Below are positions 46,900-56,199 of a DNA stretch of 64,000 nucleotides, piece after piece. The notes beneath the pieces are model-generated. The model saw nothing but the letters and a program-made list of their open reading frames with translations, was not told the DNA's origin and made no database searches. Both the position numbers and the translations under genes were made by a program. This DNA comes from an uncultured Sphingomonadaceae bacterium (GTDB lineage: Bacteria; Pseudomonadota; Alphaproteobacteria; Sphingomonadales; Sphingomonadaceae). The stretch spans positions 1,582,506 through 1,646,505 of the forward strand of contig CANMGU010000002.1 of assembly GCA_947497455.1 (NCBI GenBank), written 5' to 3'. Position 1 is the first letter of the stretch, and each line of letters opens with the position of its first letter.

Positions 46900-47426
46900 T
46901 GGAAAATCTGGGCGCAATTTTTTCGACATCCCCGACCCTCGTAACTTGGGTGTTAATTTATATTGTCGCACAGCGGCTTGGTGAACTCGTTTACGCGAAC
47001 CGCAATACTAGCCGTTTGCTGTCCGAGGGTGGTGAGGAATTTGGGGCTGACCATTATCACTGGTTCATCTTCCTGCACAGCGCATGGTTGGCCATCATCT
47101 TTCTGCTAGTCGATCCGCTACGGGAGCTGAACCCCATTTTGTTGGCGCTGTTTGTCGGAACACAGGTCTTGCGGGCCTGGACATTGGCCTCGATAGGCCG
47201 CTGGTGGACCACCAGGATCATCTCGGCACCTCATTTTGATCGGGTTAAGCGGGGTCCCTATAAATTCGTCAGTCACCCCAATTATCTGGTGGTTGTGCTG
47301 GAGATCGCGATTGTACCCTTGTTGATCGGCTTGCCATGGGTGGCTTTGCTATTTTCAATATTGAACGCGATCCTGTTGCGGCACCGCATCGGCGTCGAGA
47401 ATATTGTGCTGCAGCGGCGCGGTTAG
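46899..47426 (+). CDS. isoprenylcysteine carboxyl methyltransferase (ICMT)-family membrane methyltransferase
   Basis: 175 residues from ATG 46899, with about four membrane helices and the C-terminal SAM-binding signature GPYKFVSHPNYLVVVLEIA and ILLRHRIGVEN. In Bacillus the equivalent gene next to a type III synthase (bpsB) O-methylates alkylpyrones; the same role is likely here. Translationally coupled to the synthase. Confidence 0.87.
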   Translation: MENLGAIFSTSPTLVTWVLIYIVAQRLGELVYANRNTSRLLSEGGEEFGADHYHWFIFLHSAWLAIIFLLVDPLRELNPILLALFVGTQVLRAWTLASIGRWWTTRIISAPHFDRVKRGPYKFVSHPNYLVVVLEIAIVPLLIGLPWVALLFSILNAILLRHRIGVENIVLQRRG

Positions 47427-47558
47427 ATTCAGTCTTCGCTGTCAGCAGTCGGTAGATAGGCTGCAATCAAAATCTCGATAATCGGCTGGGTAATTTTCCA
47501 GCCCGTTTTCGTGCGAGTTTCGCTAGCGCCCTTCGCCTGCCTCGGCTAACGGGCTTTT

Positions 47559-48947
47559 ATGGTTAGTGCAGCGCAATCTTTTCCAGCACCCAATCCGTGG
47601 CGCCATGAAGCGAGCACGACGCTGAAACTCGCCTGGCCACTTATCCTGTCCAATCTGACTATGGCGATGATCGGTGCAACCGATGTGTTGATGATCGGCT
47701 GGCTGGGCGCACGCGAGCTGGCTGCCGCGACACTCGGCTTCAATCTGGCAATGAGCTGCGCGATTTTTTGCATGGGTCTGGTGACGGCGTCTGCGCCCAT
47801 GATGGCCAGTGAAATTGGTCGTATGGGACATAGTGTCCGTGATGTCCGCCGGACCTTCCGACAGGCCATCTGGGCAGCTGTCACGGTTATCATTCCGTTT
47901 TGGCTGTTGCTCTGGAACACCGAGAGCATTCTGGTTTTCTTTGGCCAACAGCCTGATCTGGCGCGCAATGCAGGGCTTTATATCTCGGCCTATATGTGGT
48001 CGATATTGCCGTTTTTATGTTTCATCATATTGCGCAATTTTGTCTCCGCACTGGAGCAACCGGTATGGGCGTTGATCATTAGCGTGATCGCGGTGCTAGC
48101 CAATGCGCTGTTCAACTATGCTCTGATTTTCGGGAAATTCGGTGTGCCAGCATTTGGCGTGATTGGCGCAGGAATTGGCAGTGTGATGACTAATATGCTG
48201 ATGTTTGGCGGTATGGCCTTGGTCGTTATCCTCCATAAGCGCTTCCGCCGCTATCGTTTGTTCGGGCGCTTCTGGCGTGCCGACTGGCAACGGTATCGCG
48301 CTCTATGGAAACTGGGTTTACCAATCGCTGTTACCATGGGACTGGAAGGTTCCGTCTTTGGTATTGCCGCTTTGCTGATGGGTTTGATCAATGCCGAATC
48401 CGTCGCGGCGCATGCGATAGCGTTGCAACTTGCGTCACTGACTTTCATGGTTCCGATGGGACTGGGGCAAGCGGCTACCGTTCGAGTGGGTATCCAATAT
48501 GGTCGACGGGACCATGCCGGAATTACCCGGGCGGGATGGGTGAGTTTCGCTCTCGGTACGTCATTCATGGCGGCGATGGCGATGGTCTTTGTGCTGGCTC
48601 CCGACTTCCTGATCGCGATTTTCATCGATGCCAACGCCCCCGGCAACGAGAAAGTCGCTTCGCTGGCGGTCAGCTTTCTGGCAATTGCCGCGATCTTTCA
48701 GATTGTCGATGGAGCGCAGGTGGTCGGCGCTGGTATGCTGCGCGGACTGCATGATACCACTGTGCCCATGGTCTTTGCTCTGATGGGTTACTGGTTCATC
48801 GGCATTGGTGTTGGCGCCGGCCTGGCTTTTTGGCAAGGCTGGGAGGGCATTGGAGTTTGGACAGGTCTGGCCAGCGGATTGGGCATTGTCGCCGTGCTAA
48901 TGCTGGCGCGATGGATGATGCGGGAACGGATCGGATTGCTGCCTTAG
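47559..48947 (+). CDS. MATE-family efflux transporter
   Basis: 462 residues, about twelve helices. LKLAWPLILSNLTMAMIGATDVLMIGWLG at the N-terminus and GLPIAVTMGLEGSVFGIAALLMG in the second half are the MATE repeats. Exports cationic or lipophilic compounds using Na+ or H+. It lies 132 bases after the ICMT gene on the same strand and may export the polyketide, but could be independent. An inverted repeat (AGCCCGTT at 47500-47507 with AACGGGCT at 47548-47555) ends four bases before its ATG and may separate the units or hide the ribosome site. Confidence 0.9.
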   Translation: MVSAAQSFPAPNPWRHEASTTLKLAWPLILSNLTMAMIGATDVLMIGWLGARELAAATLGFNLAMSCAIFCMGLVTASAPMMASEIGRMGHSVRDVRRTFRQAIWAAVTVIIPFWLLLWNTESILVFFGQQPDLARNAGLYISAYMWSILPFLCFIILRNFVSALEQPVWALIISVIAVLANALFNYALIFGKFGVPAFGVIGAGIGSVMTNMLMFGGMALVVILHKRFRRYRLFGRFWRADWQRYRALWKLGLPIAVTMGLEGSVFGIAALLMGLINAESVAAHAIALQLASLTFMVPMGLGQAATVRVGIQYGRRDHAGITRAGWVSFALGTSFMAAMAMVFVLAPDFLIAIFIDANAPGNEKVASLAVSFLAIAAIFQIVDGAQVVGAGMLRGLHDTTVPMVFALMGYWFIGIGVGAGLAFWQGWEGIGVWTGLASGLGIVAVLMLARWMMRERIGLLP

Positions 48948-49108
48948 CCCCTGTGATCTGTTCCGCTTCACCAAGCGCTTACGAAAGTCATCAATAGCCA
49001 AAAACTATCAAGGAAGCGCAGTCGTTTCGATTGGATCAATCAGCGAATCTTTGGCAAATCTTTTGTCAGTAAAGGCACCAGCCTTCACGAAATCAAAAGG
49101 AGGCCGTT

Positions 49109-49282
49109 ATGAGAAGCTATTTAGACGAACTCATCAAACGCCACCGTCGGCTCAATCGTCTGATTGACAATTGCAAGGCCGCAGGTCGGCAACAGGAAAT
49201 GCAACAATTGAAGCGCATTCGCCTCAGGATCAAAGACAAGATCGCCGCTGTAAAGCGCGAGCTGGTTCCTGTTACGACCTAA
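49109..49282 (+). CDS. YdcH-family (DUF465) small protein
   Basis: 57 residues with a near-ideal AAGGAGG before the ATG. A helical, highly charged peptide (RSYLDELIKRHRRLNRLIDN, then QLKRIRLRIKDKIAAVKREL), the typical DUF465 hairpin of two helices. Function of the family is unknown. Confidence 0.85.
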   Translation: MRSYLDELIKRHRRLNRLIDNCKAAGRQQEMQQLKRIRLRIKDKIAAVKRELVPVTT

Positions 49283-49421
49283 CAGGCCAGATAATGTTGG
49301 GCGGCATATAACGTGTTTCACTCCCCGGTCCCCGCCGGAAACCAAAATATGTCGCCCGATATTTAGCACCATCAACTCCGATCGACGGGTCCCAGTTTCC
49401 AGCCTTAAATCAGGATATGCC

Positions 49422-49730
49422 ATGAACTCTGATTCCCCGAAGGACTCTCCCAGACACCAGGCGTCGCCATCCATGCCTTGTCCGGTTTGTAATGTCAGTC
49501 TCACAATCAGTGAACGAAAGGGCGTTGAAATTGATTTTTGCCCGCAGTGTCGCGGCGTTTGGCTTGACCGTGGTGAAATTGATAAAATTGTTGAAAGGGC
49601 ACGGCCAGACACAATACCCCGACACGAACAGACCTATCGCCCTGATCGCACCATCTACAGCGATACTTACAACAACCGAAACTATAAGAGAAAACGTCGA
49701 AAATCCTTCTTGGAGGATCTGTTCGAATAG
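49422..49730 (+). CDS. zinc-ribbon protein (zf-TFIIB type)
   Basis: 102 residues. Zinc ribbon formed by MPCPVCNVSLT and FCPQCRGVWLDRGEIDKI, the usual PF13453 motif, followed by a basic tail (NYKRKRRKSFLEDLFE). Probably a small nucleic acid or protein-binding protein. Convergent with the minus-strand metallopeptidase-like gene. Confidence 0.87.
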   Translation: MNSDSPKDSPRHQASPSMPCPVCNVSLTISERKGVEIDFCPQCRGVWLDRGEIDKIVERARPDTIPRHEQTYRPDRTIYSDTYNNRNYKRKRRKSFLEDLFE

Positions 49731-49739
49731 AAATTGAAA

Positions 49740-50210
49740 CTAGGGATTGAAAGGCAGTAATCCGGCAAATTGCTTGGGCTGAAAACCATTTTTGAGCTTA
49801 GCGCCCTGTTTAAGCAGAAAGTCATGGCGTACGATCTCCGCCTGTTGTTCAATACCATAAGCATGAAAAGGCTTTCCGGGAATTAACTCGTAGTCATATC
49901 GGCAAAACGGATGGCGGGCGAGGGGCAGGAAGACACCCTGTTGATGCTGCCACACATGAACCATTTCGTGGATCAATAATCCCTGAAGATTGAGGCCTTT
50001 CTCGCCATAGTCGTCGTAATATAGTCCGCCGGCCGGATGGAACCATATATTGCCGTCTGGCGCCATCGTCACACGCCGGGGATGAAACGGCCACCATTTG
50101 CGGTTGAAGATCTTTATTGGGCGATAATCGATCGCACTGCCAAATACCGAACGGCATAAAGTTACTTCTGCCTCGCTTAGCGGGCGGCTGATTTCTAAGC
50201 TTTCTGGCAC
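49740..50210 (-). CDS. HExxH metallopeptidase-like protein ('Vgr-related')
   Basis: 156 residues from GTG 50210, which directly abuts the stop codon of the copper chaperone gene. Contains the gluzincin motif HEMVHVWQHQQG and SLEISRPLSEAEVTLCRSVFG. The HExxHVWQ wording resembles eCIS-associated DUF4157 peptidase domains, but this protein is stand-alone and is known in sphingomonads as a 'Vgr-related' protein. No other secretion-system gene is present in the window. Function unknown. Confidence 0.75.
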   Translation of the reverse strand: MPESLEISRPLSEAEVTLCRSVFGSAIDYRPIKIFNRKWWPFHPRRVTMAPDGNIWFHPAGGLYYDDYGEKGLNLQGLLIHEMVHVWQHQQGVFLPLARHPFCRYDYELIPGKPFHAYGIEQQAEIVRHDFLLKQGAKLKNGFQPKQFAGLLPFNP

Positions 50211-50690
50211 CTATTCCGCGCTGTCGGTATTTTCTGCATCTTTATCAGAACTGTCGGCTGCTCCGATTTTCTTGACAATGCCCTGCACCTCGATCCGATC
50301 ATCATTGGAAAATATGAAGAGCATCTTCAAACTTCCTTGCGCGACAGAGCCGCCGCCTACGCCCCAGATCATGAGATGTTTGCCACCGGGTTCAAATTTC
50401 ACCTTTTCACCTGCCGGAATAGGAACGGATTTGATCGATTGCATGCTCGCCATGCCGTCTTGGTCTAATGTTTCATGCATTTCCATGCGCATCACATCAT
50501 CGGAGGTAACACTGACCAAGGTAACATCCTCTGGTCCACCATAGATTGTGGCATAGCCTGAAGCGGGGTTGCCATCCACGGGGGACAGATTGACAACAAC
50601 GTCGTCAACACGCAGCACATCGCCCTGACCGCAGCTGCTTAAAAAAACTGCAGCGAGGCTTGCAAAAAAAATCGAAAGCTGTTTCGTCAT
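50211..50690 (-). CDS. PCu(A)C-type copper chaperone lipoprotein
   Basis: 159 residues from ATG 50690 with lipobox FLSSC, though the frame is open upstream into the dnaK promoter region. The PCuAC domain has RMEMHETLDQDGMASMQ (Met/His copper ligands) and PGGKHLMIWGV, and an acidic tail (SSDKDAENTDSAE). PCuAC proteins deliver Cu(I) to the CuA/CuB site of cytochrome oxidase in the periplasm. Confidence 0.9.
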   Translation of the reverse strand: MTKQLSIFFASLAAVFLSSCGQGDVLRVDDVVVNLSPVDGNPASGYATIYGGPEDVTLVSVTSDDVMRMEMHETLDQDGMASMQSIKSVPIPAGEKVKFEPGGKHLMIWGVGGGSVAQGSLKMLFIFSNDDRIEVQGIVKKIGAADSSDKDAENTDSAE

Positions 50691-50769
50691 GACTGGCTGA
50701 AAACTCCTAAATTTGGGGGCCTGTGAGTGGTTTCTTATAATGTATAGCTTCCGCATCCTCGTGCCAAGG

Positions 50770-50798
50770 CTTGTGCCAAAGAAAATGCCTCCTATATC
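50770..50798 (+). promoter_or_regulatory. candidate heat-shock (sigma-32) promoter of dnaK
   Basis: CTTGTG at 50770-50775 and CCTATAT at 50791-50797 resemble alphaproteobacterial RpoH elements (CTTGAA... CCTATAT). They lie about 90 bases before the dnaK ATG. The match at the -35 is imperfect. Confidence 0.4.
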
Positions 50799-50889
50799 CC
50801 AATTCGAAGCCGTAGCGGTGCCAACTGAACAGGGCCGGGCGGTTATTTTGCTAATTATAGAAAATATTTGAAATTGAATTGAGGGAAAA

Positions 50890-52836
50890 ATGGCTAAAGT
50901 TATCGGTATTGATTTGGGCACCACCAACAGCTGTGTTGCCGTTATGGACGGCGGTAAGCCGAAAGTTATTGAGAATGCGGAAGGTGCACGGACAACACCG
51001 TCTGTCGTGGCTTTTGCAAAAGACGGCGAACGCCTGATCGGACAGCCGGCTAAGCGCCAGGCCGTCACCAACCCGGAAAGCACTATTTTCGCGGTAAAGC
51101 GTCTGATCGGTCGCCGGTTCGACGATCCGATGACCAAAAAAGACATGGAATTGGTTCCCTATGAGATTGTCAAAGGATCCAACGGTGATGCCTGGGTGAA
51201 AGCCGGCGGGGAAGATTACTCTCCTGCTCAGATTTCAGCTTTCACATTGCAGAAGATGAAGGAAACTGCCGAGAGCTATCTTGGTGAGACCGTAACACAG
51301 GCTGTTATCACGGTTCCTGCCTATTTTAACGACGCACAGCGTCAGGCCACGAAAGATGCTGGTAAAATTGCTGGCCTGGAAGTCCTCCGCATCATCAACG
51401 AGCCGACTGCCGCCGCTCTGGCCTATGGCCTTGAGAAGAATGACGGTAAAACAATCGCGGTTTATGACCTCGGTGGTGGTACATTCGATATCTCGATCCT
51501 CGAAATTGGTGATGGCGTTTTCGAAGTGAAATCAACCAATGGCGATACGTTCCTTGGCGGTGAAGATTTTGACGCGAAACTGGTTGAATTTCTTGCTGAT
51601 GATTTCAAAAAAGCCGAAAGCATCGACCTGACCAAGGACAAGCTGGCGCTACAACGTTTGAAAGAAGCGGCTGAAAAAGCGAAGATCGAATTGTCTTCGG
51701 CGCAGACGACTGAGGTCAATCTGCCGTTCATTACCGCAGACCAGAACGGACCCAAGCATCTGGTGAAAAGTATCAGTCGTTCCGATCTTGAAAAGCTTGT
51801 CGGCGACCTGATCAAGCGCACGCTCGATCCTTGTAAGAAGGCATTGAAAGACGCTGGCATCAACGCATCTGAAATTGACGATGTTGTTATGGTCGGCGGT
51901 ATGACCCGTATGCCTAAGGTGCGCGAAACCGTGCAGGAATTTTTCGGTAAAGAGCCGCATACCGGTGTGAATCCCGATGAAGTTGTTGCCATGGGTGCCG
52001 CCATTCAAGCCGGTGTTTTGCAGGGCGATGTCAAAGACGTTCTTCTGCTCGACGTGACACCATTGTCGCTGGGTATCGAAACTCTTGGCGGTGTCTTTAC
52101 CCGCATGATTGACCGCAATACGACCATCCCGACAAAGAAATCGCAGGTTTACTCAACCGCTGATGACAATCAGGGCGCTGTGACCATCCGCGTATTCCAG
52201 GGCGAGCGTGAAATGGCGGCTGATAACAAGATGCTTGGTCAGTTTGACCTTGTCGGCATCCCGCCGGCACCGCGCGGTGTGCCGCAGATCGACGTGACCT
52301 TCGATATTGACGCAAATGGCATCGTGAATGTGTCGGCGAAAGATAAAGGCACCGGCAAAGAACAGCAGATCAAGATTCAGGCTTCTGGTGGTCTAACCGA
52401 TAATGATATCGATCAGATGGTTGAAGATGCTGAAAAATTTGCCGAAGAAGATAAGAAGCGGCGCGAAGAGGCGGAAGCCAAAAACAATGCTGAAAGTCTG
52501 GTCCACACGACCGAAAAGCAATTGTCCGAACATGGCGACAAGATCGATGCCGATTTGAAAGGGCAAATTGAGGAAGCGGTCAAGGAAACCAAGGAAGCTA
52601 TTGAAGGTGGCGATCCGGAAGCAATGAAGACCAAGTCGGAAGCACTGGCACAAGTCTCCATGCAAATGGGTCAGAAAATCTACGAAGCCGAGCAAGCTGC
52701 GGGCGGCGATGCTGCGGATGCAGCAGCTGCTGACGCGGCGGCCAAGGCCGATGATGACGTCGTCGATGCCGAGTTTTCCGAAGTGGATGATTCTGACGAT
52801 GCCAAATCTGATGAAGACACAAAAGCCGCTGAGTAA
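50890..52836 (+). CDS. dnaK: molecular chaperone DnaK (Hsp70)
   Basis: 648 residues. [57 protein letters not shown] and [14 protein letters not shown] are the ATPase signatures, with the substrate-binding domain and an acidic, Ala/Asp-rich C-terminal tail. ATP-dependent folding chaperone. First gene of dnaK-dnaJ, with a heat-shock-like promoter upstream. Confidence 0.98.
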   Translation: MAKVIGIDLGTTNSCVAVMDGGKPKVIENAEGARTTPSVVAFAKDGERLIGQPAKRQAVTNPESTIFAVKRLIGRRFDDPMTKKDMELVPYEIVKGSNGDAWVKAGGEDYSPAQISAFTLQKMKETAESYLGETVTQAVITVPAYFNDAQRQATKDAGKIAGLEVLRIINEPTAAALAYGLEKNDGKTIAVYDLGGGTFDISILEIGDGVFEVKSTNGDTFLGGEDFDAKLVEFLADDFKKAESIDLTKDKLALQRLKEAAEKAKIELSSAQTTEVNLPFITADQNGPKHLVKSISRSDLEKLVGDLIKRTLDPCKKALKDAGINASEIDDVVMVGGMTRMPKVRETVQEFFGKEPHTGVNPDEVVAMGAAIQAGVLQGDVKDVLLLDVTPLSLGIETLGGVFTRMIDRNTTIPTKKSQVYSTADDNQGAVTIRVFQGEREMAADNKMLGQFDLVGIPPAPRGVPQIDVTFDIDANGIVNVSAKDKGTGKEQQIKIQASGGLTDNDIDQMVEDAEKFAEEDKKRREEAEAKNNAESLVHTTEKQLSEHGDKIDADLKGQIEEAVKETKEAIEGGDPEAMKTKSEALAQVSMQMGQKIYEAEQAAGGDAADAAAADAAAKADDDVVDAEFSEVDDSDDAKSDEDTKAAE

Positions 52837-52849
52837 GTAAAATCCACTT

Positions 52850-52890
52850 ACTGGCACTCTCCCTGAAACAATTGCAGGGTGAGTGCCAGT
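52850..52890 (+). promoter_or_regulatory. long inverted repeat between dnaK and dnaJ
   Basis: ACTGGCACTC-T-CCCTG (52850-52865) pairs with CAGGG-T-GAGTGCCAGT (52875-52890), 15 pairs with one T-T mismatch around a nine-base loop. It starts 13 bases after the dnaK stop. No T-run follows. It may act as an mRNA-stabilising or attenuating hairpin lowering DnaJ relative to DnaK. The outer half-sites (GCACTC/GAGTGC) resemble CIRCE but the spacing is wrong. Confidence 0.7.
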
Positions 52891-52948
52891 GGCTTCGGCT
52901 GGCAAGGTCTGGGCGAAGTATGTGTATGGCTTCGGGGGAAGCAAAGTA

Positions 52949-54103
52949 ATGGCGACCGAAATGGACTATTATCAGCAGCTTGAAGTTGATCGCAGTTGCG
53001 ACGGCGCAACGCTGAAATCATCTTATCGCAAGCTGGCGATGAAATATCATCCGGACAAAAACCCCGGTAATGCTGACGCTGAGGCAAAATTCAAGTCGAT
53101 TAGCGAAGCCTATGATGTTCTTAAAGATCCCCAGAAACGTGCGGCTTATGACCAATATGGTCATGCGGCTTTTACCAATGGCGGCGGCAATAATGCTGGT
53201 GGAGGCGGCGGCTTCGGCGGCGCGGCGTTCAACGATATTGGAGATATATTCGAAACAATTTTCGGCGGCGGTGCTGGCGGTGGCTTTGGTGGTCAGCAAC
53301 AACAGCGTGGTCCAGCGCGTGGCGCAGATTTGCGTTATGACATGGAAATCTCTTTGGAAGATGCGTTTCATGGCAAGCAGACTGAAATCGAAATTGATGT
53401 TTCCGTCGGTTGCGATGAATGCGACGGATCCGGCGCGGAACCGGGAACGGGCGTAAAAACCTGCACCACTTGCCATGGTCATGGCAAGGTCCGTGCGCAG
53501 CAGGGCTTTTTTGTGGTTGAGCGCACCTGCACAAGCTGTCAGGGACGCGGCGAAGTGATCGAGAGTCCCTGCCATGTCTGCTACGGCGAAGGCCGGGTCG
53601 ACAAGCCGCAGGCCTTGGAAGTTGAAATTCCCGCTGGCGTTGATAGCGGCACCCGAATTCGGTTGACCGGTAAAGGCGAAGCAGGCGCGCGCGGCGCACC
53701 TCCCGGTGACCTGTATATTTTCATCCATCTCGCCCGACATGATATTTTCGAGCGTGAGGGCACAACCCTGTTCACTCGTGCTCCGATCAGTTTCTCGGTT
53801 GCGGCACTGGGCGGTGAGATTGTCATTCCTGGTCTCGATGGTGCGAAGCATGAAATTCGGATTCCGCCTGGAATTCAGTCCGGCAAGCAGATTCGTCAGC
53901 GCGGTGCCGGAATGCCGGTTCTGCGTGGTCGCGGGCATGGCGATATGGTCGTTCAGATAGAGGTTGAAACTCCAACCAAATTGTCGGCACGACAAAAGGA
54001 ACTGCTACGAGAGTTCCAGGAAACCGAGACTGGTGACGAAAGCCCGAACAGCAGCGGATTTTTCTCGAAGATCAAAGAAGCCTGGGACGGCTTGGCCGAC
54101 TAG
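52949..54103 (+). CDS. dnaJ: co-chaperone DnaJ (Hsp40)
   Basis: 384 residues from ATG 52949 (GGGGGAA upstream). N-terminal J-domain with HPDKN, a Gly/Phe-rich region (GGGGGFGGAAFNDI), four zinc repeats (CDECDGSG, CTTCHGHG, CTSCQGRG, CHVCYGEG), and substrate-binding C-terminal domains. The sequence is of normal length. It works with DnaK and GrpE; grpE is not in the window. Confidence 0.97.
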   Translation: MATEMDYYQQLEVDRSCDGATLKSSYRKLAMKYHPDKNPGNADAEAKFKSISEAYDVLKDPQKRAAYDQYGHAAFTNGGGNNAGGGGGFGGAAFNDIGDIFETIFGGGAGGGFGGQQQQRGPARGADLRYDMEISLEDAFHGKQTEIEIDVSVGCDECDGSGAEPGTGVKTCTTCHGHGKVRAQQGFFVVERTCTSCQGRGEVIESPCHVCYGEGRVDKPQALEVEIPAGVDSGTRIRLTGKGEAGARGAPPGDLYIFIHLARHDIFEREGTTLFTRAPISFSVAALGGEIVIPGLDGAKHEIRIPPGIQSGKQIRQRGAGMPVLRGRGHGDMVVQIEVETPTKLSARQKELLREFQETETGDESPNSSGFFSKIKEAWDGLAD

Positions 54104-54116
54104 GGCAAGGTGATCC

Positions 54117-55391
54117 GTGGCCTATAGCGATACGGATCAAGCTTTGCGAGATGAAGCGATCGCCGCTTATCAGGCGGTCACGGAAGATGCACTGCAACGT
54201 TTGCAGCAAGCACGAGAACGCTTGCCCCTGGATGGCGGTTTGCTGATTTGCGAGGCTGGTGCCTTGCAATCTGTCAATGATCCAGCGGCGTTGGAGCAGC
54301 TTGTTTCTGTCCTAGATCAAGCACCGGATTGGATCGATGGACATCGCGCTCTGGCGCGGTATCGATTTGAGAATGGTAACCCTGATTATCTCGCGCAACT
54401 TGAAAAGGCGTTGAAAGTCCTGCCAAACAAAGGCCCGCTATGGCGCCTGTATATGCAATTGCTGGCTGACGGTGGCTACTCGGAAAAGGCGGCAACAACC
54501 GCACGCATGCTCCGCAAACGAGGGGCTCCGGTAAACGACTTCATTTTGCTTGAAGCCCGCTATGCTGGAATGGCTGGCCTCCATGATCTGGCAGAGGACT
54601 TATTCTCCCAACTGCCTGCGCACTGGACCGGAAAAGCCCTGGATGAAGCACGCCACCGCTTGCGGCAGGGCGACGGTGAGCGCGCGGAAATACAATTGGC
54701 TGCTGTTCGCAACGCACGACCAGATGCGATCGTTGCTTGGGCATTGACCGAGATTTGCTGGCGGCTAACCGATGACCCGCGTCACGCATGGTTGCTTCCC
54801 GACTCATTGCTACCGGTCCAAATCGATTTGAAACTCGATTGCACCATGCTGGATAACCTAAGAGTGGCTTTGTATGATTGGCATGGTAACCAATCGCGTC
54901 CTCTAGGCCAAAGCGTTCGAGAGGGTACCCAGACCCGTGGCAATCTGTTCCTGCGCGACAATGCAGAAGTAAGGCAGTTGACGGAATATTTTATGTCTGC
55001 CGTTGAAAGCTATCAATCGGAATGGTCGGAATTGGATCCGGAGCATCCGATTTTGCGGTACCGACGTTTTCCAATGGGTCTAACCGCGGGTTGGTCAGTT
55101 CTGATCCGGTCATCTGGCCGCCACGTCAGCCATGTGCATGATGAAGGATTGATAAGTTCGGCATTTCACGTCGCCGCTCCAGCGCCTGATCCTGAGTATC
55201 CGCATCAGGGTGATCTCGAACTCGGCCGTCCGCCGGAGGATTTGGCTCTGGATTTGAAGCCTGTCGCCCAATTTTCTCCAAAAGTGGGGCATCTGGTTCT
55301 GTTTCCCAGTTTTCTCTATCACGGTACACGGGCAATTCACGAGGGCCAGCGACTGGCAATCGCTTTTGATGCAGCAGTTATCAAAACATAG
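54117..55391 (+). CDS. TPR-containing 2OG-Fe(II) oxygenase
   Basis: 424 residues starting at GTG 54117, 13 bases after dnaJ and probably co-transcribed. Residues 1-230 are TPR-like helices. The C-terminal 190 residues fit the PF13759 type of putative 2OG oxygenases: iron ligands in SHVHDEG (H-x-D) and LYHGTRAI (H), with the 2OG-binding Arg in GQRLAIAFD. Likely a protein hydroxylase; target unknown. A clear terminator follows. Confidence 0.82.
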   Translation: MAYSDTDQALRDEAIAAYQAVTEDALQRLQQARERLPLDGGLLICEAGALQSVNDPAALEQLVSVLDQAPDWIDGHRALARYRFENGNPDYLAQLEKALKVLPNKGPLWRLYMQLLADGGYSEKAATTARMLRKRGAPVNDFILLEARYAGMAGLHDLAEDLFSQLPAHWTGKALDEARHRLRQGDGERAEIQLAAVRNARPDAIVAWALTEICWRLTDDPRHAWLLPDSLLPVQIDLKLDCTMLDNLRVALYDWHGNQSRPLGQSVREGTQTRGNLFLRDNAEVRQLTEYFMSAVESYQSEWSELDPEHPILRYRRFPMGLTAGWSVLIRSSGRHVSHVHDEGLISSAFHVAAPAPDPEYPHQGDLELGRPPEDLALDLKPVAQFSPKVGHLVLFPSFLYHGTRAIHEGQRLAIAFDAAVIKT

Positions 55392-55462
55392 CCTAACGCT
55401 GAAAGAGACAACGCATCCGGAAACGAATATTCTTTGATTTTCATGGGATTGACTGAAATGAA

Positions 55463-55508
55463 AAAAGGGGCGTTCCTGTAAGGACCAGCAGACAGGATCG
55501 CCCCTTTT
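55463..55508 (+). terminator. terminator of the dnaK-dnaJ-oxygenase unit
   Basis: AAAAGGGGCG (55463-55472) pairs with CGCCCCTTTT (55499-55508), with an inner CCTGT/ACAGG stem. The arm ends in a four-T run about 110 bases after the oxygenase stop. Confidence 0.8.
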
Positions 55509-55683
55509 CCAATTCGTGCCAAGCTTACCGCTCATTGTGGGGATGATTAACGCGGCGCTTTGCAAGCTCAGGCAGCTAAAAGTGCCTGAATTGATATACG
55601 GAGCTTGCCGTTCTGAATTAACACCCTTGCCGGATTTTAATTTCTGTCGTCAGCCAGTGCGTCTTTTTTCGTTTGAATACCGG

Positions 55684-55833
55684 TTAGTCGGTCGCGTCTT
55701 GGGATTGCTCTAAACAGTCAATAGCTTCGGCGATCTTGATCGCGGGCATTGCGAGTTGCAAGGCATCAAATTCGGCCAATAGCTGTTGTAACAAAGCGAT
55801 CATCTCGCTTGTCTGTGGTGTATTATCGTTCAA
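55684..55833 (-). CDS. 49-residue helical microprotein A
   Basis: TTG start at 55833 with GGAGTGAGGG upstream; no other gene on either strand covers the interval. The peptide reads in helices: EMIALLQQLLAEFDALQL, then MPAIKIAEAIDCLEQSQ. It shares the pattern Leu-rich helix + [VM]xAIK[IV]xEAI[DN]xLxxS with the microprotein at 59037-59204 on the same strand. No known family. The region 55509-55683 shows no gene. Confidence 0.55.
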   Translation of the reverse strand: MNDNTPQTSEMIALLQQLLAEFDALQLAMPAIKIAEAIDCLEQSQDATD

Positions 55834-56199
55834 GACAATTCCCTCACTCCTTCGACAACACGCGATATACTATTCTGCAGAGATATTTTCGAAGCGCTTC
55901 AATCAAACTCTGCCGTTGCGCGTTTATGCCGCATAACGTGTCCGAGATTAACCTAGACTGTCAGAATCAATTAACTAGTAAAATGATGTTTCTTAATGTT
56001 TTTGACGTGTAACCAGCGACTTTTATTTACAGTATTGTTAGCAATAGAATGGCATTATTGATCATTGGCTGATTGATATATAATGGATGACTTTTGGTTG
56101 ATGATCATTGGTATTTCGTCGAAAATATTTTTAGTTGTTTGGCTAGTTGCCTATAAGGCTTTGTGAATCTATGATCGCCATGTATTTTTGGGGATACCA
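55834..56199. promoter_or_regulatory. AT-rich intergenic region with a candidate promoter and 10-base direct repeats
   Basis: No gene is seen here. TATAAT at 56079-56084 with TTATTG (56055-56060) 18 bases upstream is a candidate promoter for the HTH gene at 56200. Direct copies of TGATCATTGG lie at 56059-56068 and 56102-56111, 43 bases (about four helical turns) apart and flanking TATAAT, so they could be operators. Confidence 0.4.

Noticed and set aside
49740..50210. Contractile injection system gene (Vgr/eCIS)
   Set aside because: Only the HExxHVWQ peptidase-like motif is shared; no spike, tube or sheath gene is nearby.
50691..51146. N-terminal extension of the copper chaperone gene
   Set aside because: It overlaps the dnaK coding start on the opposite strand and hides the lipobox signal starting at 50690.
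52850..52890. CIRCE element at the dnaK-dnaJ junction
   Set aside because: GCACTC and GAGTGC are 21 bases apart instead of nine and the element lies inside the operon, not at its promoter.
53018..53995. 325-residue open frame antisense to dnaJ
   Set aside because: dnaJ is unequivocal; the antisense translation is Cys/Arg-rich and unstructured.
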